A stretch of 64,000 nucleotides of DNA from Leptodactylus fallax (lineage: Eukaryota > Chordata > Amphibia > Anura > Leptodactylidae), in NCBI GenBank assembly GCA_947044405.1, contig CAMRHE010000503.1:310001-374000 (forward strand), read 5' to 3'. The number at the start of each line of letters is the position of its first letter. The stretch's first letter is position 1. Positions 32,353-45,600 of this stretch are shown piece after piece. The notes beneath the pieces were generated by a model. It ran no database searches, was not told the DNA's origin, and saw only the letters and a list, made by a program, of their open reading frames with translations. A program made the position numbers and the translations under genes.

Positions 32353-34123
32353 TATATGGCTGTGTGTATGGCTCCAGCAGCACCCTGTCCTCAGATCAGC
32401 TCTCAGGACTTCATTCACAAAACTTCACCCCCAATTCATTATACATATAGGTCTATACTTGTCAGTAGGGAGCGCTGTGACTGAATCTGGACAAATTTAG
32501 TTTAGTCCACAGATGTTTGGAATAACTACATAGCCGCAGTTTCCAGGCAATTTCCAGCTGTTCAGATTGTATTTCGCTGAAACATTTTAGTCCCAAATGA
32601 AATGTCTCTTACAATAATTCTTTACATGGGTGACGGTGTAGTGTCTACGTTTTGCAAGACATGTACAAAAGTGATAGTAACCCTGGTATTTGCATTCATC
32701 TGGTCTACGTATGACAATCCAACGCTTATCCTGGTTATGTATCAGAGAATGTTATCCTAAAATGGTGAAGCCAGTATGCAAATTGTAGTCTGCACAGAGC
32801 TTTTCCTTGTAATGCTGTTTTGCATTTTATTTCTGTGTAATGTGTGAGCCAGAACTTCCACTTCACCCCATAGGGCATAGGAAAATGTGTAAGACTTTAC
32901 TCACGCCACTGGGCTGGGTAATCGGCCATGAAACTATGTTTTTAACAGAGCCTTCATAGGCTTGACTCTATTATATGACTATATAAAGTAATGTAGTAAA
33001 TTTAGAGCCAAATAAGAGTTTCCAATCATGTATAATCGGATGAACCTTTGGGAAAGGTTTGGTCACTTTTTTCAAACAAATGTCTCACCAAAGAACATAG
33101 CACTGAGCAATGTATTGTAATAAATCAGTGCCATAGTCCGCCATTGAACAATGTCACTACTTCCTGGAGCACAGCAACTGCCCTGTTCCCAATGTGGCTG
33201 CTGATAGAGGGGCAAATAACCAGAAAAATAACTTTCTTCAGTGGCCATAGCACTAAGCAAACAAGGGAGCAGATACTATGTAGACACTATGCAGTGCTTA
33301 TACAAACGTCACAGTTCCTAAATAGAGGTGTCAAGAGTCAAATCTCACCTGTCTGGCATTGATGCCTATATAAGTCAATAACGGAATAATAGCCAAGCCA
33401 GAATAAGAATTCTGGGTAAGAAATGTGTAAATGAGACCTCAGTGATGGAAAAGAGGAATGAGCTCCAGCACCACCTATTGGAAGGTCACTCCCTATAGAT
33501 TAATGCATGATTTTCAAAGAAACCTAATGACATAAACCGAGAATAATAGCCAAGCCAGTATAACTCCTCCAAAAGGAAGAGGGTCCCCTCTGTAGACAGC
33601 TGTTTCAATGTTTTTGCCTCTTAGTGCAGACCAGGGTACCCAGAATTCTTAGGGCAAGCATGGTCTTATAAGTCCCTATACCGCCTCCTCTCCCTAATAT
33701 AGGGGGCATGGTATACCTGACCCACATCGAGACCTCTCTTATAGTCAACCAGTACCTTGCTCTGTAATGAGGGTGAAGCAAAAACCTTGAAAGTCCTTGT
33801 ATTTTACTCCTATATAGGATGGAAATCCTTCTCATGGAGCTTAACAAAAGTTAACAGAGTCTTGGCATGCCTTTAGAGAGAGAGGTCTGCTCTAGGCTCT
33901 GCACATTAGATGAATGTAGGCCAAACCTGCTGACCTTGGTGGTGAGGCCAACCATCTATGTGGGTATGCCAAATCTCACCTGACAACAGATAATGGAAAG
34001 AAGGTTGGGACAGTTGGTTCTTTATAGGGGAGAACAGACATCAGAGGTGCCTGGCAAATGCTTACTCCCCTATGCCTAATTAGAACACATGCACACTTGA
34101 CTGAGCCTAGTCAAGTTCCTTTC
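32353..34123. other. 1.8 kb without recognisable features
   Basis: No exon, RNA gene or transposon end is recognised. The phrase 'ataatagccaagccag' occurs twice (33389 and 33545) together with 'gtcaataacggaataatag'-like text, hinting at an old local duplication. Confidence 0.45.
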
Positions 34124-34131
34124 ATCATCAG

Positions 34132-34906
34132 CAGTGGCGTAAACACCGGGGTAGCAGTGGGAGTGGCTGCCACAGGGCCCAGGACATTAGGGGGCCTGGC
34201 GGGCCACCAATGTTTTTTTTTAATAGGCTATTACCTGCTGGAGTAACCCCAGCAGGTAACGGGCCCTATTTACTTACCGATCCCCACTCCTGCTCACGGC
34301 CGCCTGCGCTTCCCATTCTACGGAAGCGGAGGTGGCTGTGAGCAGGAGCTGGGATTGGTAAGTAAGGCTGCGAGCTGCGAACCCCACAAATACTGCTATC
34401 ACTATAATCTGGGGTCTTTTCAGACCCCAGAGTATAATGATCAGAGGCTCAGGAGAGGTGAGGGAACATAAAAAACAATGTTACTTATCATGCGCTCCAG
34501 CAGGCTTCAGGCATCCTTGGTGTCGTCCCAGACGTCACATAGGTCAGGCCTGCGTAATTTTGCATTGCGACGCATGTCTGTCTGACGTGACGTCTTGTCC
34601 AACATTGAAGAAGACCGAAAGTAGCGGGGAGTTCACCGGGAGGGGTAAGTAACATTGTTTTATATGTTTGTATCCTCCCCTGGGTCTCCGATCATTATAC
34701 TCTGGTGTCTGAATTGGTCATGGGTGGTCCACAATGGGTCATAATACTTTGTGCAGGGACCACAATGGGGCATAATACTGTGTGCAGGTATGCGGGGAAT
34801 GCGGATAGTGCGCAGGGGGGAGCGCGGTTGCCGGGGGCACAGTTGCCGGGGGGGCCCCATGTCAAATGTTTGCCTTGGGGCCCAGCCATTCCTAGTTACG
34901 CCACTG
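34132..34906. mobile_element. hAT-like short element A, complete
   Basis: It starts 'cagtggcgtaaacaccgg' and ends '...cctagttacgccactg', an inverted CAGTGGCGTAA pair. The exact 8-bp duplication atcatcag flanks it (34124-34131, 34907-34914). The 775-bp interior has a hairpin 'ttacctgctgg...ccagcaggtaa' near 34230, the shared 'ggtcttttcagaccccag' palindrome near 34415, a GC-rich middle with gacgtca-type text, two copies of the 31-bp minisatellite unit near 34730-34788, and G-rich text before the right end. It is non-coding. Confidence 0.92.
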
Positions 34907-35001
34907 ATCATCAGTTTATGCTTAAGAATAAGGGTAAGCTGGACTACACTTCCCAAAATGGTTAAATGTCACAGAATGGACTTTACTTACTATTTTGTAG
35001 A

Positions 35002-35073
35002 GTTTGACTATATATATCTATATATATATCTATATAGATATATATAGATATATATATCTATATAGATATATAT

Positions 35074-35131
<58 letters not shown>
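35002..35131. repeat. (AT)n/(ATCT) microsatellite
   Basis: Long tat/ata tract with interspersed 'ctatatagatat' units, then pure AT. Tyr-Ile open frames here are artefacts. Confidence 0.95.
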
Positions 35132-35132
<1 letters not shown>

Positions 35133-35542
35133 GTAATAGAATATGTGAATTTATTGACCTAGGACTGTTGTTATCCTGTGATCCATCAAGATAATGCCAG
35201 AAAATATTATTTGTTGAACTGGGAAACATTATCTTAGTAAATAGCCTTGGATTTGAATAATTGTTACATCCTTCTAAACCTCCATGAATAGGACTTTTAG
35301 ACGCTGGAAAAAGGAAGTTAAGATCTTTTGTAAGGATGCAGAGGCGTTGTGTTATTCATAGCAGTTAACTATATCACTGGCTGACACTACAGATGTAGCA
35401 GCCCTCAGACAGACATTCATTGCACCATTTTAACACTACGGTGCATTAGAAATAGTGGCTGTCATACAAAGGGAATGAGCAAACATTTGCTGGGGTTAAA
35501 TGGATTAGCACTAATGTGATATCCATATCTTTTCATGCCTGC

Positions 35543-35545
<3 letters not shown>
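35132..35545. other. Gene-free stretch
   Basis: No recognisable gene or repeat end. Confidence 0.5.

Positions 35546-35603
<58 letters not shown>
35546..35603. repeat. (AT)n microsatellite
   Basis: Pure at dinucleotide tract of about 58 bases. Confidence 0.95.
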
Positions 35604-35609
<6 letters not shown>

Positions 35610-35699
35610 AGGCACCTGTAATATTTAAGACTGGTATAATACATTGCAGAAAACAATTTAACCCTTTAATGACACATGGCATACAATTAAATCATGATC

Positions 35700-38600
35700 A
35701 GAGATGAGCGAATTGAAGCTCATGAAGTAGAATTCGTTCCGAATTTCAGGAAATATTCGATTTGCGTTGAATCCAAATTTCCTCACGCTTCTTGGTAATG
35801 AATCGTATTTTTTCCTAAAATGGCGGCTGCACATGTTAGGTCATGGAGCAAGGAACTCTGGGAACAATGTTTCACCCACAATGCCATGCATACAGCCAAT
35901 GAGCAGCCAGCCCTGTGATGTCACAACCCTATAAATACCCTCTGCCATCTTGGATTCCGGCATTTTCCAGTGTACTTAGTGCAGGGAGAGATGTCAGCAG
36001 GCGCTAGGGAAAGTGGTAGAAAAATCAAAACTCTGCAGTTATCTGTTCATTTACTCATTTGATCTAACAGTATGTCAGACAGAGAAGTGACAGGCCCTGC
36101 ACAGGGGAGGGACGCAGGCCTAAATGTTTCTGGCGCAGGCATAGGTCGCAGCAGAGTAAGGGGGCATGTCAGCAGGGGTCATTTCTAGAGGCCTGAGCTC
36201 CCAATGTTAGCTAGCGGTCGTGTCTTGACCAGCAACCCATCGGGTTCTAGAATGCTTCACTCGGTCATCCACTTCATCCCAAGTCACATCAGACACCCCC
36301 AGCCAAGAGTCGGTGGGTTTGTCAGACACAACCCTTAGTTGCATAGCGCAGGAGCAGGCCCTGTGCCCTCACCTTTCCTTAACCTTCCTCTGTCCTTTTC
36401 TGTTCCCTCAGTCAGAGACGTACTCTATGCTGTGGGCTCAGATCTACTATACAGCGAGGACGAGCTACTAGAGGACAGTCAGCAGCTACTGCCCAGCCAA
36501 GAACCGGAAGAGACATCCGCCGCTTCCTGCGGTAGGCGGGCAAGTAGTGATGAGGATAGTGGCGTGGGAGCTGGTGTTGCGAGCGATTAGGCTCCTGGCT
36601 CAGAGACCATTGAGGATGACATCAGTGATCTGCAGACAGTACTCGATGATGATGTAGCCGATCGAAATTGGGAGCCAGGTGACGAAGGGGCTTCATCATC
36701 ATCGGGAGAAGAGGGTAGCAACTTGTGCATGAGCCAGCAGTGGAGTCAGCTAGTCGGTAGCATGGCCGGGAGTCAGCATGGTGGCAGCAGTTGGAGGTCG
36801 GGAGCCAAACGTGCCCGGGGTAGACCACCCGCTTTGCAGGAGCCTACTTGCCTGGAAAGCAGTGGTGCAGGGGTTCACGGAGACAGTGGCGGTAGCAGTC
36901 AGTCAATGCGGAGTATTGGGGTAAAATCACCTACTCGGCGGTGTGGCAGTTTTTTGTTAAGCCGCCAGGGGAGTTGAACATGGCCATATGTTGAATCTGT
37001 GGGCAGAAGGTGAAGTGCGGCCAGGGTGCCAATGTTGGCACCACAGCCCTGCGTCAACATATGCAGCATCACCATAAAGTGGCCTGGGAGAGCTGTGGCT
37101 CCAATGTGGTGGTCCAGTCTGCCGCAGCAACCACTGCATCACCCAGTGACACACACCCCATTTCAGGCAGTCAAGTCTCCACCACCTCAGCCGAAAGAAG
37201 CTGTGTGTCCTTCCCATCATCTGCTGGTCCTGATGATCCTGCTCCTCCTCCTCCTCCTAGTCATTGCGTCAGTAATCGATCACCGAAGCGATTTCGAAGA
37301 GACAACAGTATGCATAGACTCATCCAACGGTGCAGAAGCTGAACGTGCTCCTGTCCAAGTTGCTGATGCTGCAGTCCCTCCCTTTCCAAGTGGTGGACTC
37401 TGCACCTTTCATAGAACTGATGGCTTGTGCCATGCCAAGGTGGAAAGTCCCAAGCCGTAATTTCTTTGCCAAAAAGGCAGTACCAGCCCTGCACAAATAT
37501 GTAGAACAGAAGATGGGCCAGTCCTTGAGCCTGTTGGTGTCTACCAAAGTGTATGGCAGCGCCGACGTGTGGAGCTGTAACTACAGTCAAGGACAATATA
37601 TGTCCTTTACGGCCCACTGGGTGAATGTGGTTCCTGCCCAGACACACCAGCAACTTGGCCAGGTGACGCCGCTTCCGCCTCCACGTTCTCATGCCGTTGC
37701 TCCTGCAACAATGTCACCCTCATACTCCACTGCAGGAACAATTCACAGTGCTCCTCCAGCAAACCACATGTACAGGGCACGGCTTTGTCATGCTGTTTTA
37801 CACCTCGTTTTCCTGGGCGAACAAAGTCACACAGGGGAGAAACTGCTCTATGTCCTTAATCAAGAAATCAAATCCTGACTTTCTCCACGACAACTCAAAA
37901 TGGGAACCATGGTGATCGACAACGGGAAGAACATGGTGTTAGCGCTGCGTTAAGGAGGACTGAGCCATGCGCCCTTCATGGCGCATGTGTTCAATCTGGT
38001 TATCAAGTGTTTCCTTAAGTCTTCCACCCATCTGCAAGACATCCTAAAAATGGCCAGGAAACTTCAGCCACTCGTACACCGCCAAGCACACCCTCCTTGA
38101 GCTGCAGCGGCAGAACGGCTTCCCCTAACAAAGGCTGATATGCGACGTTTTCACCCGTTGGAATTCCACCCTCCATATGTTGGACCAACTGTATGAACAG
38201 AGAAAGGCCATAAACGATTTCTTGATGATCCAAGTGGACAGAGGTACTCCCCTGTGTAACTTTGATTTTAGCCAGGGGCAGCTCATGCATGACACCTGCC
38301 ATTTGCTCGTGCCCTTTGAGGAGGCCACTTTATTTGTCAGTCACCAGGACTATGGGATGAACAACGTCATTCCACTGATTCATATCCTGGAAAAGATGCT
38401 GGTAAATCTGGCTGGTCAGGGGACTGGAGACGTGGCGCCTACATCTCATGGCCACATGATCCCTGTGGGGGCTGAACTGGAGGAGCAGGACATTGGAGCA
38501 CAAACAATGTGTAGCGAAATGGGTGGTTTTTCTACACAGGTGACATGAGAGGAGGAGCAGGAGCAGCCGGAAGACCAAGAGGGAGATGAGGAAGACAAGG

Positions 38601-39300
38601 CAGATGACCCAGACACACCGTGGCAGTATGCAGTGGAGATGGATGCAGGGAGTCCCTCCGAGTCACTTGCGCAAATGGCACGATGCATACTGGATGACTA
38701 CTGACTCTCCACCATGTTAGACCCTCGCTACTGGTCAAAAATGGGGGCCTTTTGTACACCCACTGAGGGGGAGGACAAACTGAACTAATATAGAGACATC
38801 CTATGTAGTCAGTTGGCCGCTGCCTATCTGCACCATCCTCTCGCAGGCCCTGGGCACTCACCTTGCACTGCCAAGGCTGCTGTGGGGGGGTGGGGGGCAC
38901 GACCACTATCAGCTCCTTCAGCAGCAGCCTGAGCCTAGAGTTGCTGAGGAGCAGCTTTCTTCACCCACATAGTGAAGAAACTACTCACCAGCAGCTAGAC
39001 ATAGAGCAGAACCTGAACCATCAGGTGATGGCATACTTGGAGTGCATCCTGCCACCCATCATCGAAGGGGCAGCCAAACTGAATTTGTGGCCGCAACTGG
39101 CCGGGTTTGCCCTGGAAAAGCTGTCCTGCCTGGCCAGTAGTGTGGCATCAGAGAGGGTGCTTTTAGTGCGGTGGGGGCCATAGTTACCCCAAGGAGAATT
39201 CGCCTGTACACCCAAAATAAGGAGAGACTGACCTTTGTCAAGATGAATCAGGCATGGATCAGCCAGTATTTTCACCCACCAATGCCTGATACATCATATT
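35700..39300 (+). mobile_element. Autonomous-type hAT element, decayed
   Basis: The left end 'agagatgagcgaattgaag' matches the ends of the short hAT element at 42683 ('tatagatgagcgaattt', and the complement of 'gattcgctcatctcta'). A BED-finger hAT transposase follows on the plus strand. The matching right end is not found after 39300, so the 3' terminus is lost or too diverged. A low-copy autonomous relative like this is the plausible source of transposase for the short copies. Confidence 0.75.
36339..39290 (+). pseudogene. hAT transposase with BED zinc finger, multiply broken
   Basis: The acidic N-terminal text (36420-36720) precedes a BED finger near 36990-37075, read as 'CGQKVKCGQGANVGTTALRQ' then HMQHHH, with a stop in place of a residue just upstream. 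The RNase-H-fold region shows 'LPFQVVDSAPFIELMACAMP' and 'VPSRNFFAKKAVPALHKYVE' (37378-37508), then 'VYGSADVWSCNYSQGQYMSF'. The C-terminal dimerisation domain near 39070-39185 reads 'LSCLASSVASERVLL', the hATC signature (usually PASSVASERVFS). At least five frame changes or stops. Standard hAT transposases have 600-700 residues. Confidence 0.85.
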
Positions 39301-40286
39301 AAATCATCCATGCTGCCTCACCCAAACCTTGGCAAAAGAGACCGAGCACAGCTTCAGCTGCGAAGCTGTGCCGTCTCCATACCCGGCGAGTGCTGACTGT
39401 ATTATACAACAGGCACCTGCCATTACAACAGCTGCAATTGGTGCAGGCAATGGTGACTGAGGCATCTAGCTACCATATTGGTCCTGATCACCGCTCCTGG
39501 GAACGTCATCAGTGATCGGTTGTTATAACCATCAAAGGTTTCCCAAGTCTGTCATCACAGAGGTTCTATTACACGCTGCCATAGAGTGAATGGAGTTTAC
39601 AATATACTGCAATACAGACAAAAATAAAGAGGATGGGATCAACAATGGTTGGGTCTTCTGTCTATGGGCCTCTATGATATGTATGCTCTAGTGCAGGGGC
39701 AGACATATAGCCTGTGTAGTGTGTGCAGCTACAAAGGGGCCCAGAACAGAGAGGGCCCAACTACACTATAGCACAGTTTCAGTTAATAATTCGCAGCAGG
39801 GCCCTAACCAGTGCACAAGGTTCCAGTAGGGCCACAAACAATCCTTGCACAGGACCCCCTAGCTCTCAGTGTCTACACTGATTGTATAGATGACAAACTT
39901 AGAGTGAGTTCACAATACCGTTATTTAATGTCTGTTGCTCAAATCCATCACATCAACCGATGCAGACAAGACCCCTCTGTTTGTGTCAGTTCACATTGAC
40001 TAGAATGTAAAAAACACAATGAAAGCTCTCTTATATCATGTTTTTACTTTTATGACAGAAGAAAAAGTTCTGCGTGCAGGGCTTTTTATTCCTTTACAAA
40101 GGAATGGTGACTGGTAAAGTACTGCAAGCTTCGTCCCATTCACTTGCACATAGCAAACATACATGTTTGTGACTGTTTTATATACGCCACCTTTAATATG
40201 ACATCTGCACCTGTTAATACATTTGGCATGAATCACTCCATCTATCTGCTTCACTTAGACTGGCATCAGATATACCAGCCTTAGTA
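39301..40286. other. Gene-free stretch with a hAT-type end fragment
   Basis: At 39690 'caggggcagacatatagcc' resembles a hAT-type MITE end of the caggggcggaca group, but no partner end or duplication is seen. Nothing else is recognised. Confidence 0.4.
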
Positions 40287-40438
40287 CAGTGGGAAAAAAA
40301 AGTATTTAGTCAGCCACCAATTGTGCAAGTTCTCCCACTTAAAAAGATGATGGAGACCTGTAATTGACATTATAGGTAGACCTCAACTATGAGAGACAAA
40401 ATGAGAAAACAAATCCAGAAAATCACATTGTCTGATTT

Positions 40439-41453
40439 TTAAAGATATCCTTTGTTGGCAATGACAGAGGTCAAACGTTTTCTGTAAGTCTTCACAAGGT
40501 TGGCACACACTGTTGCTGGTATGTTGGCCCATTCCTCCATGCAGATCTCCTCTAGAGCAGTGATGTTTTGGGGCTGTCGCTGGGCAACACGGACTTTCAA
40601 CTCCCTCCAAAGGTTTTCTATGGGGTTGAGATCTGAAGACTGGCTAGGCCACTCCAGGTCCTTGAAATGCTTCTTACGAAGCCACTCCTTCGTTGCCCTG
40701 GCGGTGTGCTTGGGATCATTGTCATGCTGAAAGACCCAGCCACGTTTCAGCTTCAATGCCCTTGCTGATGCAAGGAGGTTTGCACTCAAAATCTCACGAT
40801 ACATGGTCCCATTCATTCTTTCATGAACACGGATCAGTCGTCCTGGTCCCTTTGCAGAGAAACAGCCCCAAAGCATGATGTTGCCACCCCCGTGCTTCAC
40901 AGTAGGTATGGTGTTCTTTGGATGCAACTCAGCATGCACTCTCCTCCAAACACGACGAGTTGTGTTTCTACCAAACAGTTCTACTTTGGTTTCATCTGAC
41001 CATATGACATTCTCCCAATACTCTTCTGGAACATCCAAATGCTCTCTAGCAAACTTCAGACGGGCCCGGATATGTACTGGCTTAAGTAGGGGGACACGTC
41101 TGGCACTGCAGGATCTGAGTCCCTGGCGGCATAGTGTGTTACTGACAGTAGCCTTTGTTACGTTAGTCCCAGCTTTCTGCAGGTCATTCACTAGGTCCCC
41201 CCGTGTGGTTCTGGGATTTTTGCTCACTGTTCTTGTGATCATTTTGACCCCACGAGGTGAGATCTTGCGTGGAGCCCCTGATGGAGGGATATTATCAGTG
41301 GTCTTGTATGTCTTCCATTTTCTAATTATTGCTCCCACAGTTGATTTTTTTCACACCAAGCTGCTTGCCTATTGCAGATTCAGTCTTCCCAGCCTGGTGC
41401 AGGTCTACAATTTTGTTTCTGGTGTCCTTCCACAGCTCTTTGGTCTTCACCAT
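40439..41453 (-). pseudogene. Tc1 transposase with one frameshift (copy 2)
   Basis: The ATG at 41451-41453 opens the '[11 protein letters not shown]' N-terminus. A single extra A in the run at about 41346-41352 (seven where copies 3 and 4 have 'aagaaa') shifts the frame. After that, 298 residues are open to the stop at 40439, with the GRPR-like region replaced by '[13 protein letters not shown]' and the catalytic residues in '[13 protein letters not shown]' (D), '[16 protein letters not shown]' (D) and '[13 protein letters not shown]' (E), giving 34 residues between the last two (DD34E). It is the best preserved of the four copies. The frameshift sits next to a suspect-quality region. Confidence 0.88.
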
Positions 41454-41464
41454 AGTGGAGTTTG

Positions 41465-42450
<986 letters not shown>

Positions 42451-42498
42451 TGGGGTTGCAGTTGAAACTGAATGTTCACCAGGAAAATCCTGTGGCCA

Positions 42499-43104
42499 TT
42501 AAAGGGATTCTATCATTGGGGAAACATGTTTACATATGAGCATGATTTACATATGAGAATAAAATGTTTTTTGGACAAACGGCGGCGAGGAGAAGAAAAG
42601 TAAAGGTAGGAGTAGAATAGCCTTTATAAAGGCTATTCCAACATTGCTTCAGTTAAAAACATGTTTCCCCAATGATAGACTCTATAGATGAGCGAATTTC
42701 TCCAAAGTTCGATTCGGCAGTTCTATTCGAAGTTCCCAAAAAATTTGCTTCGATCCGAATTACTTCACGGCGAATAAACAGCTATTTCCGGTCTTTAGAG
42801 AGCCGGGGGCCGCGAAATGGCGGAAGCCCTTGGATGCCACGGTTATGTCTCTCTCTCTCTCCAGCACGGACAAGTTTTATTCATGTGGAAGCATCTGCAA
42901 ACAAGCAAAGACACGCCTACCCAATCACATCACTAGAGAACATCTTGTGACTGTCTGATGTCACAAAGGTCCTTACTAAATATTCGTTACCGCGAAGCAT
43001 CAGGAAATCCGGAATCGTGGTGAATCGAAGATTTCCTGAAATTCGGATCGAATTCCAGTTCTGCAGAATCGATTCGCTCATCTCTAATAGACTCCCTTTA
43101 ACAA
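42499..43104. mobile_element. Palindromic MITE, split by a hAT-type MITE
   Basis: The left arm 'ttaaagggattctatcattg' followed by 'gggaaacatgttt' is matched inverted by 'aaacatgtttccccaatgat' followed, after the inserted element, by 'agactccctttaa'. An inner palindrome 'gcctttataaaggc' lies near 42621. It is non-coding. The insertion in its right arm shows it is the older element. Confidence 0.82.
42683..43086. mobile_element. hAT-type MITE, complete (404 bp)
   Basis: Inverted ends are 'tatagatgagcgaattt' and the complement of 'gattcgctcatctcta', with further mirrored text such as 'ttcgatccgaatt' and 'aattcggatcgaatt'. The exact 8-bp duplication atagactc stands at 42675-42682 and 43087-43094. 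The ends match the start of the decayed hAT element at 35700, so this is probably an internally deleted derivative of that family. Confidence 0.92.
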
Positions 43105-43998
43105 TAAATAGAAATACACGTCCACACTGTGTCCTGCTGCACCATGATCTGCAATGTATGAATGCAGCCTCAAGATCCATAGCATGTCAGTAATACAATC
43201 CAGCAGAGGGGGCTACAGTCAGGATAATCTACTGCCAATCTACTTCTGGGCAATTGTATCAGAGTAGTTGGGCCATATCTAATAATAGAGCCTGTGAGGG
43301 TGTAAAGACCATGTGAGGGGCACTAACCGCAGCAAGGAGCCATAATAATGATGTTACATTCAGTGAATATCGAAAAAAATTCTCCCTCATGTCAGTAGAC
43401 AAAATTAGGCAATTATGATGATGTGCATCTATGGATGTGCATATGCAGTGGCAAAGCTACCTCTGGTGCAACTGCACAGGCGCCCAGTAGATCAGGGGGC
43501 CCCATCATCTTAACAACAACTTTCTACTGTCCATTACTGGTAGATTGTTACAGAGACATACAGGAGTTCTCTAGGCTAAGTTATTGAAAAACAAGGGGCC
43601 CATAAATGTTCATGCACAAGGGCCCTCGGCTGTCTATGTCCGCCCCTGCTGTAGTAGCTATTATGTTAAGCTAAGGTTACATTTGTTAAGCTAGGGTTAC
43701 ATAGTGATTTTTGGATTTCAAATGCCACTCTGCCAGTCGTGCACCTGGGAAATTGGGTGAACAGAAATCCAACAGGGTTAGACGTGTGACAACTATCAGG
43801 TCATGGTACCTTGCATGTCACAACACATTCACTATAATTAGGTGCAATGTTGCACTCTATGTCACTTTGTAACTTTAGTCTTAAATAGTCACCATCAAAT
43901 ATCTTGGTCTCATTTGATAGCCCTTTTGACCACTATTAAAACTTCAATACACTTTATTTCTCTAAAGTGTTGTTTTCTATGTGAAATATTGCTGAAAA
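43105..43998. other. Gene-free stretch with hAT-type MITE remnant
   Basis: 43449-43650 starts 'cagtggcaaagctacc' and ends 'tgtccgcccctg', likely a decayed MITE with CAGGGGC-type ends, but no target duplication is visible. The repeated 'gttaagctaaggttacat' / 'gttaagctagggttacat' (43663, 43686) is a short tandem duplication. Confidence 0.45.
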
Positions 43999-44162
43999 TG
44001 TGTCATTCACTCCTCACCAGGAAGTAGGGGTGTCCTTCACTCATCAACAGGAAGTGGGGGGGTGTCATTCACTACTCAACAGGAAGTGGGGGTGTCCTTC
44101 ACTCATCAACAGGAAGTGGGGGGTGTCATTCACTCCTCACCAGGAAGTGGGGGCTTGACTTT
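43999..44162. repeat. Minisatellite, ~30-33 bp unit
   Basis: Five units containing 'tcattcactcctcaccagga' or 'ccttcactcatcaacagga' followed by 'agtgggggtg'. Alternate units differ (ccttcactcat versus cattcactcct), giving a higher-order pattern of two. Confidence 0.85.
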
Positions 44163-44694
44163 CATGGTGACCCAGGAAGTGGGAAGGGAGTCATTCACAC
44201 TGAAACAGAGTTCATTACAAACTAGGTACGCAGTATTTATATGTCTATGTCAAGCCATCTTCCTACTTTTACATCCCTGCGTCTTCCGGCAGCCAGGCAG
44301 TAGTCACATTATCCACCTCTTTCCTCCATCTAACATATTTTCAAAGTTAGCCATCTTCCTCACATATGCAGGACCTTCTTCCATCTCTACTTGTCACCAC
44401 ATGTCTTCTAGCAATCACTTGCATGCCAGTCTTTATGTCTCCAGCATCGGCAGAATCCGCACAACGTCATGAGTTAAAGAGGACCTTTCACGTCCTCATG
44501 TATATGCTGTTTTACATACCGCTAGAAAGCTGACAGCGCGCTGAATTCAGCACACTGCCGACTTTCCCGTTCTGTGCCCCGGGGCTGGAGATATCGGGGG
44601 TCTAAATTTCACCGTTCACTGTCAGAAGGGCGTTCCTGACAGTTTAGCTGCGCTGTGAGGAACGCCCTCCCAATACAAGTCTATGAACCAGCAC
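44163..44694. other. Gene-free stretch, MITE fragment at the right
   Basis: From about 44473 'gttaaagaggacctttcacg' begins a short repeat resembling, inverted, the text ending 'cgacaggtcctctttaa' at 58456. It runs into the truncated end of Tc1 copy 3. No gene is seen. Confidence 0.45.
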
Positions 44695-45560
44695 AGTCAG
44701 GCCACCACTTGTGCAAGTTCTCTCACTTAAAAAGATGAGGCCGGCCTGTAATTGTCATCATAGGTAGACCTCAACTATGAGAGACAAAATGAGAAAACAA
44801 ATCCAGAAAATCACATTGTCTGATTTTTTAAGAATTTATTTGCAAATTATGGTGGAAAATAAGTATTTGGTCACCTACAAACAAGCAAGATTTCTGGCTC
44901 TCCCAGAACTGTAACTTCTTCTTTAAGAGGCTCCTCTGTCCTCCACTCATTACCTGTAGTAATGGCTCCTGTTTGACATTGTTATCAGTATAAAAGACAC
45001 CTGTCCACAACCTCAAACAGTCACACTCCAAACTCCACTATGGTGAAGACCAAAGAGCTGTGGAAGGACACCAGAAACAAAATTGTAGACCTGCACCAGG
45101 CTGGGAAGACTGAATCTGCAATAGGCAAGCAGCTTGGTGTGAAGAAATCAACTGTGGGAGCAATAATTAGAAAATGGAAGACATACAAGACCACTGATAA
45201 TCTCCCTCCGTCAGGGGCTCCACGCAAGATCTCACCCCGTGGGGTCAAAATGATCACAAGAACGGTGATCAAAAATCCCAGAACCACATGGGGAGACCTA
45301 GTGAATGACCCGCAGAAAGCTGGGACTAACATAACAAAGGCTACTGTCAGTAACACACTACGCCGCCATGTAATAAGGTGAGGATTGCACTTCTATAGTT
45401 CACAGTGGAAGTAGGGTCCCAATCCGTAGATATATAAACAAAAGGATTTCCACTTCAATGAGTATCTTTCAAAGTGTTGAATTTTTATTTTCACATGTAG
45501 CAAAATTCATGCAAAATAATGAATCGTTTTTACACATGTAGCGAAATTCATGTAGAGTGG

Positions 45561-45600
45561 TGAGTGACGTTTTGGCCTTGTGGCCTTCATCAGACTCAGG
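45561..45600 (-). ncRNA. Hammerhead-like motif, left arm
   Basis: On the minus strand: TGAGT, then CTGATGA, then the hairpin ggcc-acaa-ggcc, then AAAACGTC and ACTCA. TGAGT and ACTCA are complementary (stem I), and ACGT is self-complementary (minimal stem III) with C at the cleavage position. The canonical GAAA reads AAAA here, a change at the invariant G, so this arm is probably inactive. Confidence 0.65.

Noticed and set aside
35008..35656. Tyr-Ile repeat open frames
   Set aside because: Translations of AT microsatellites.
45542..45600. tRNA or snRNA gene in the insertion
   Set aside because: No A/B boxes or cloverleaf; the structured part is explained by the hammerhead-like core and inverted arms.
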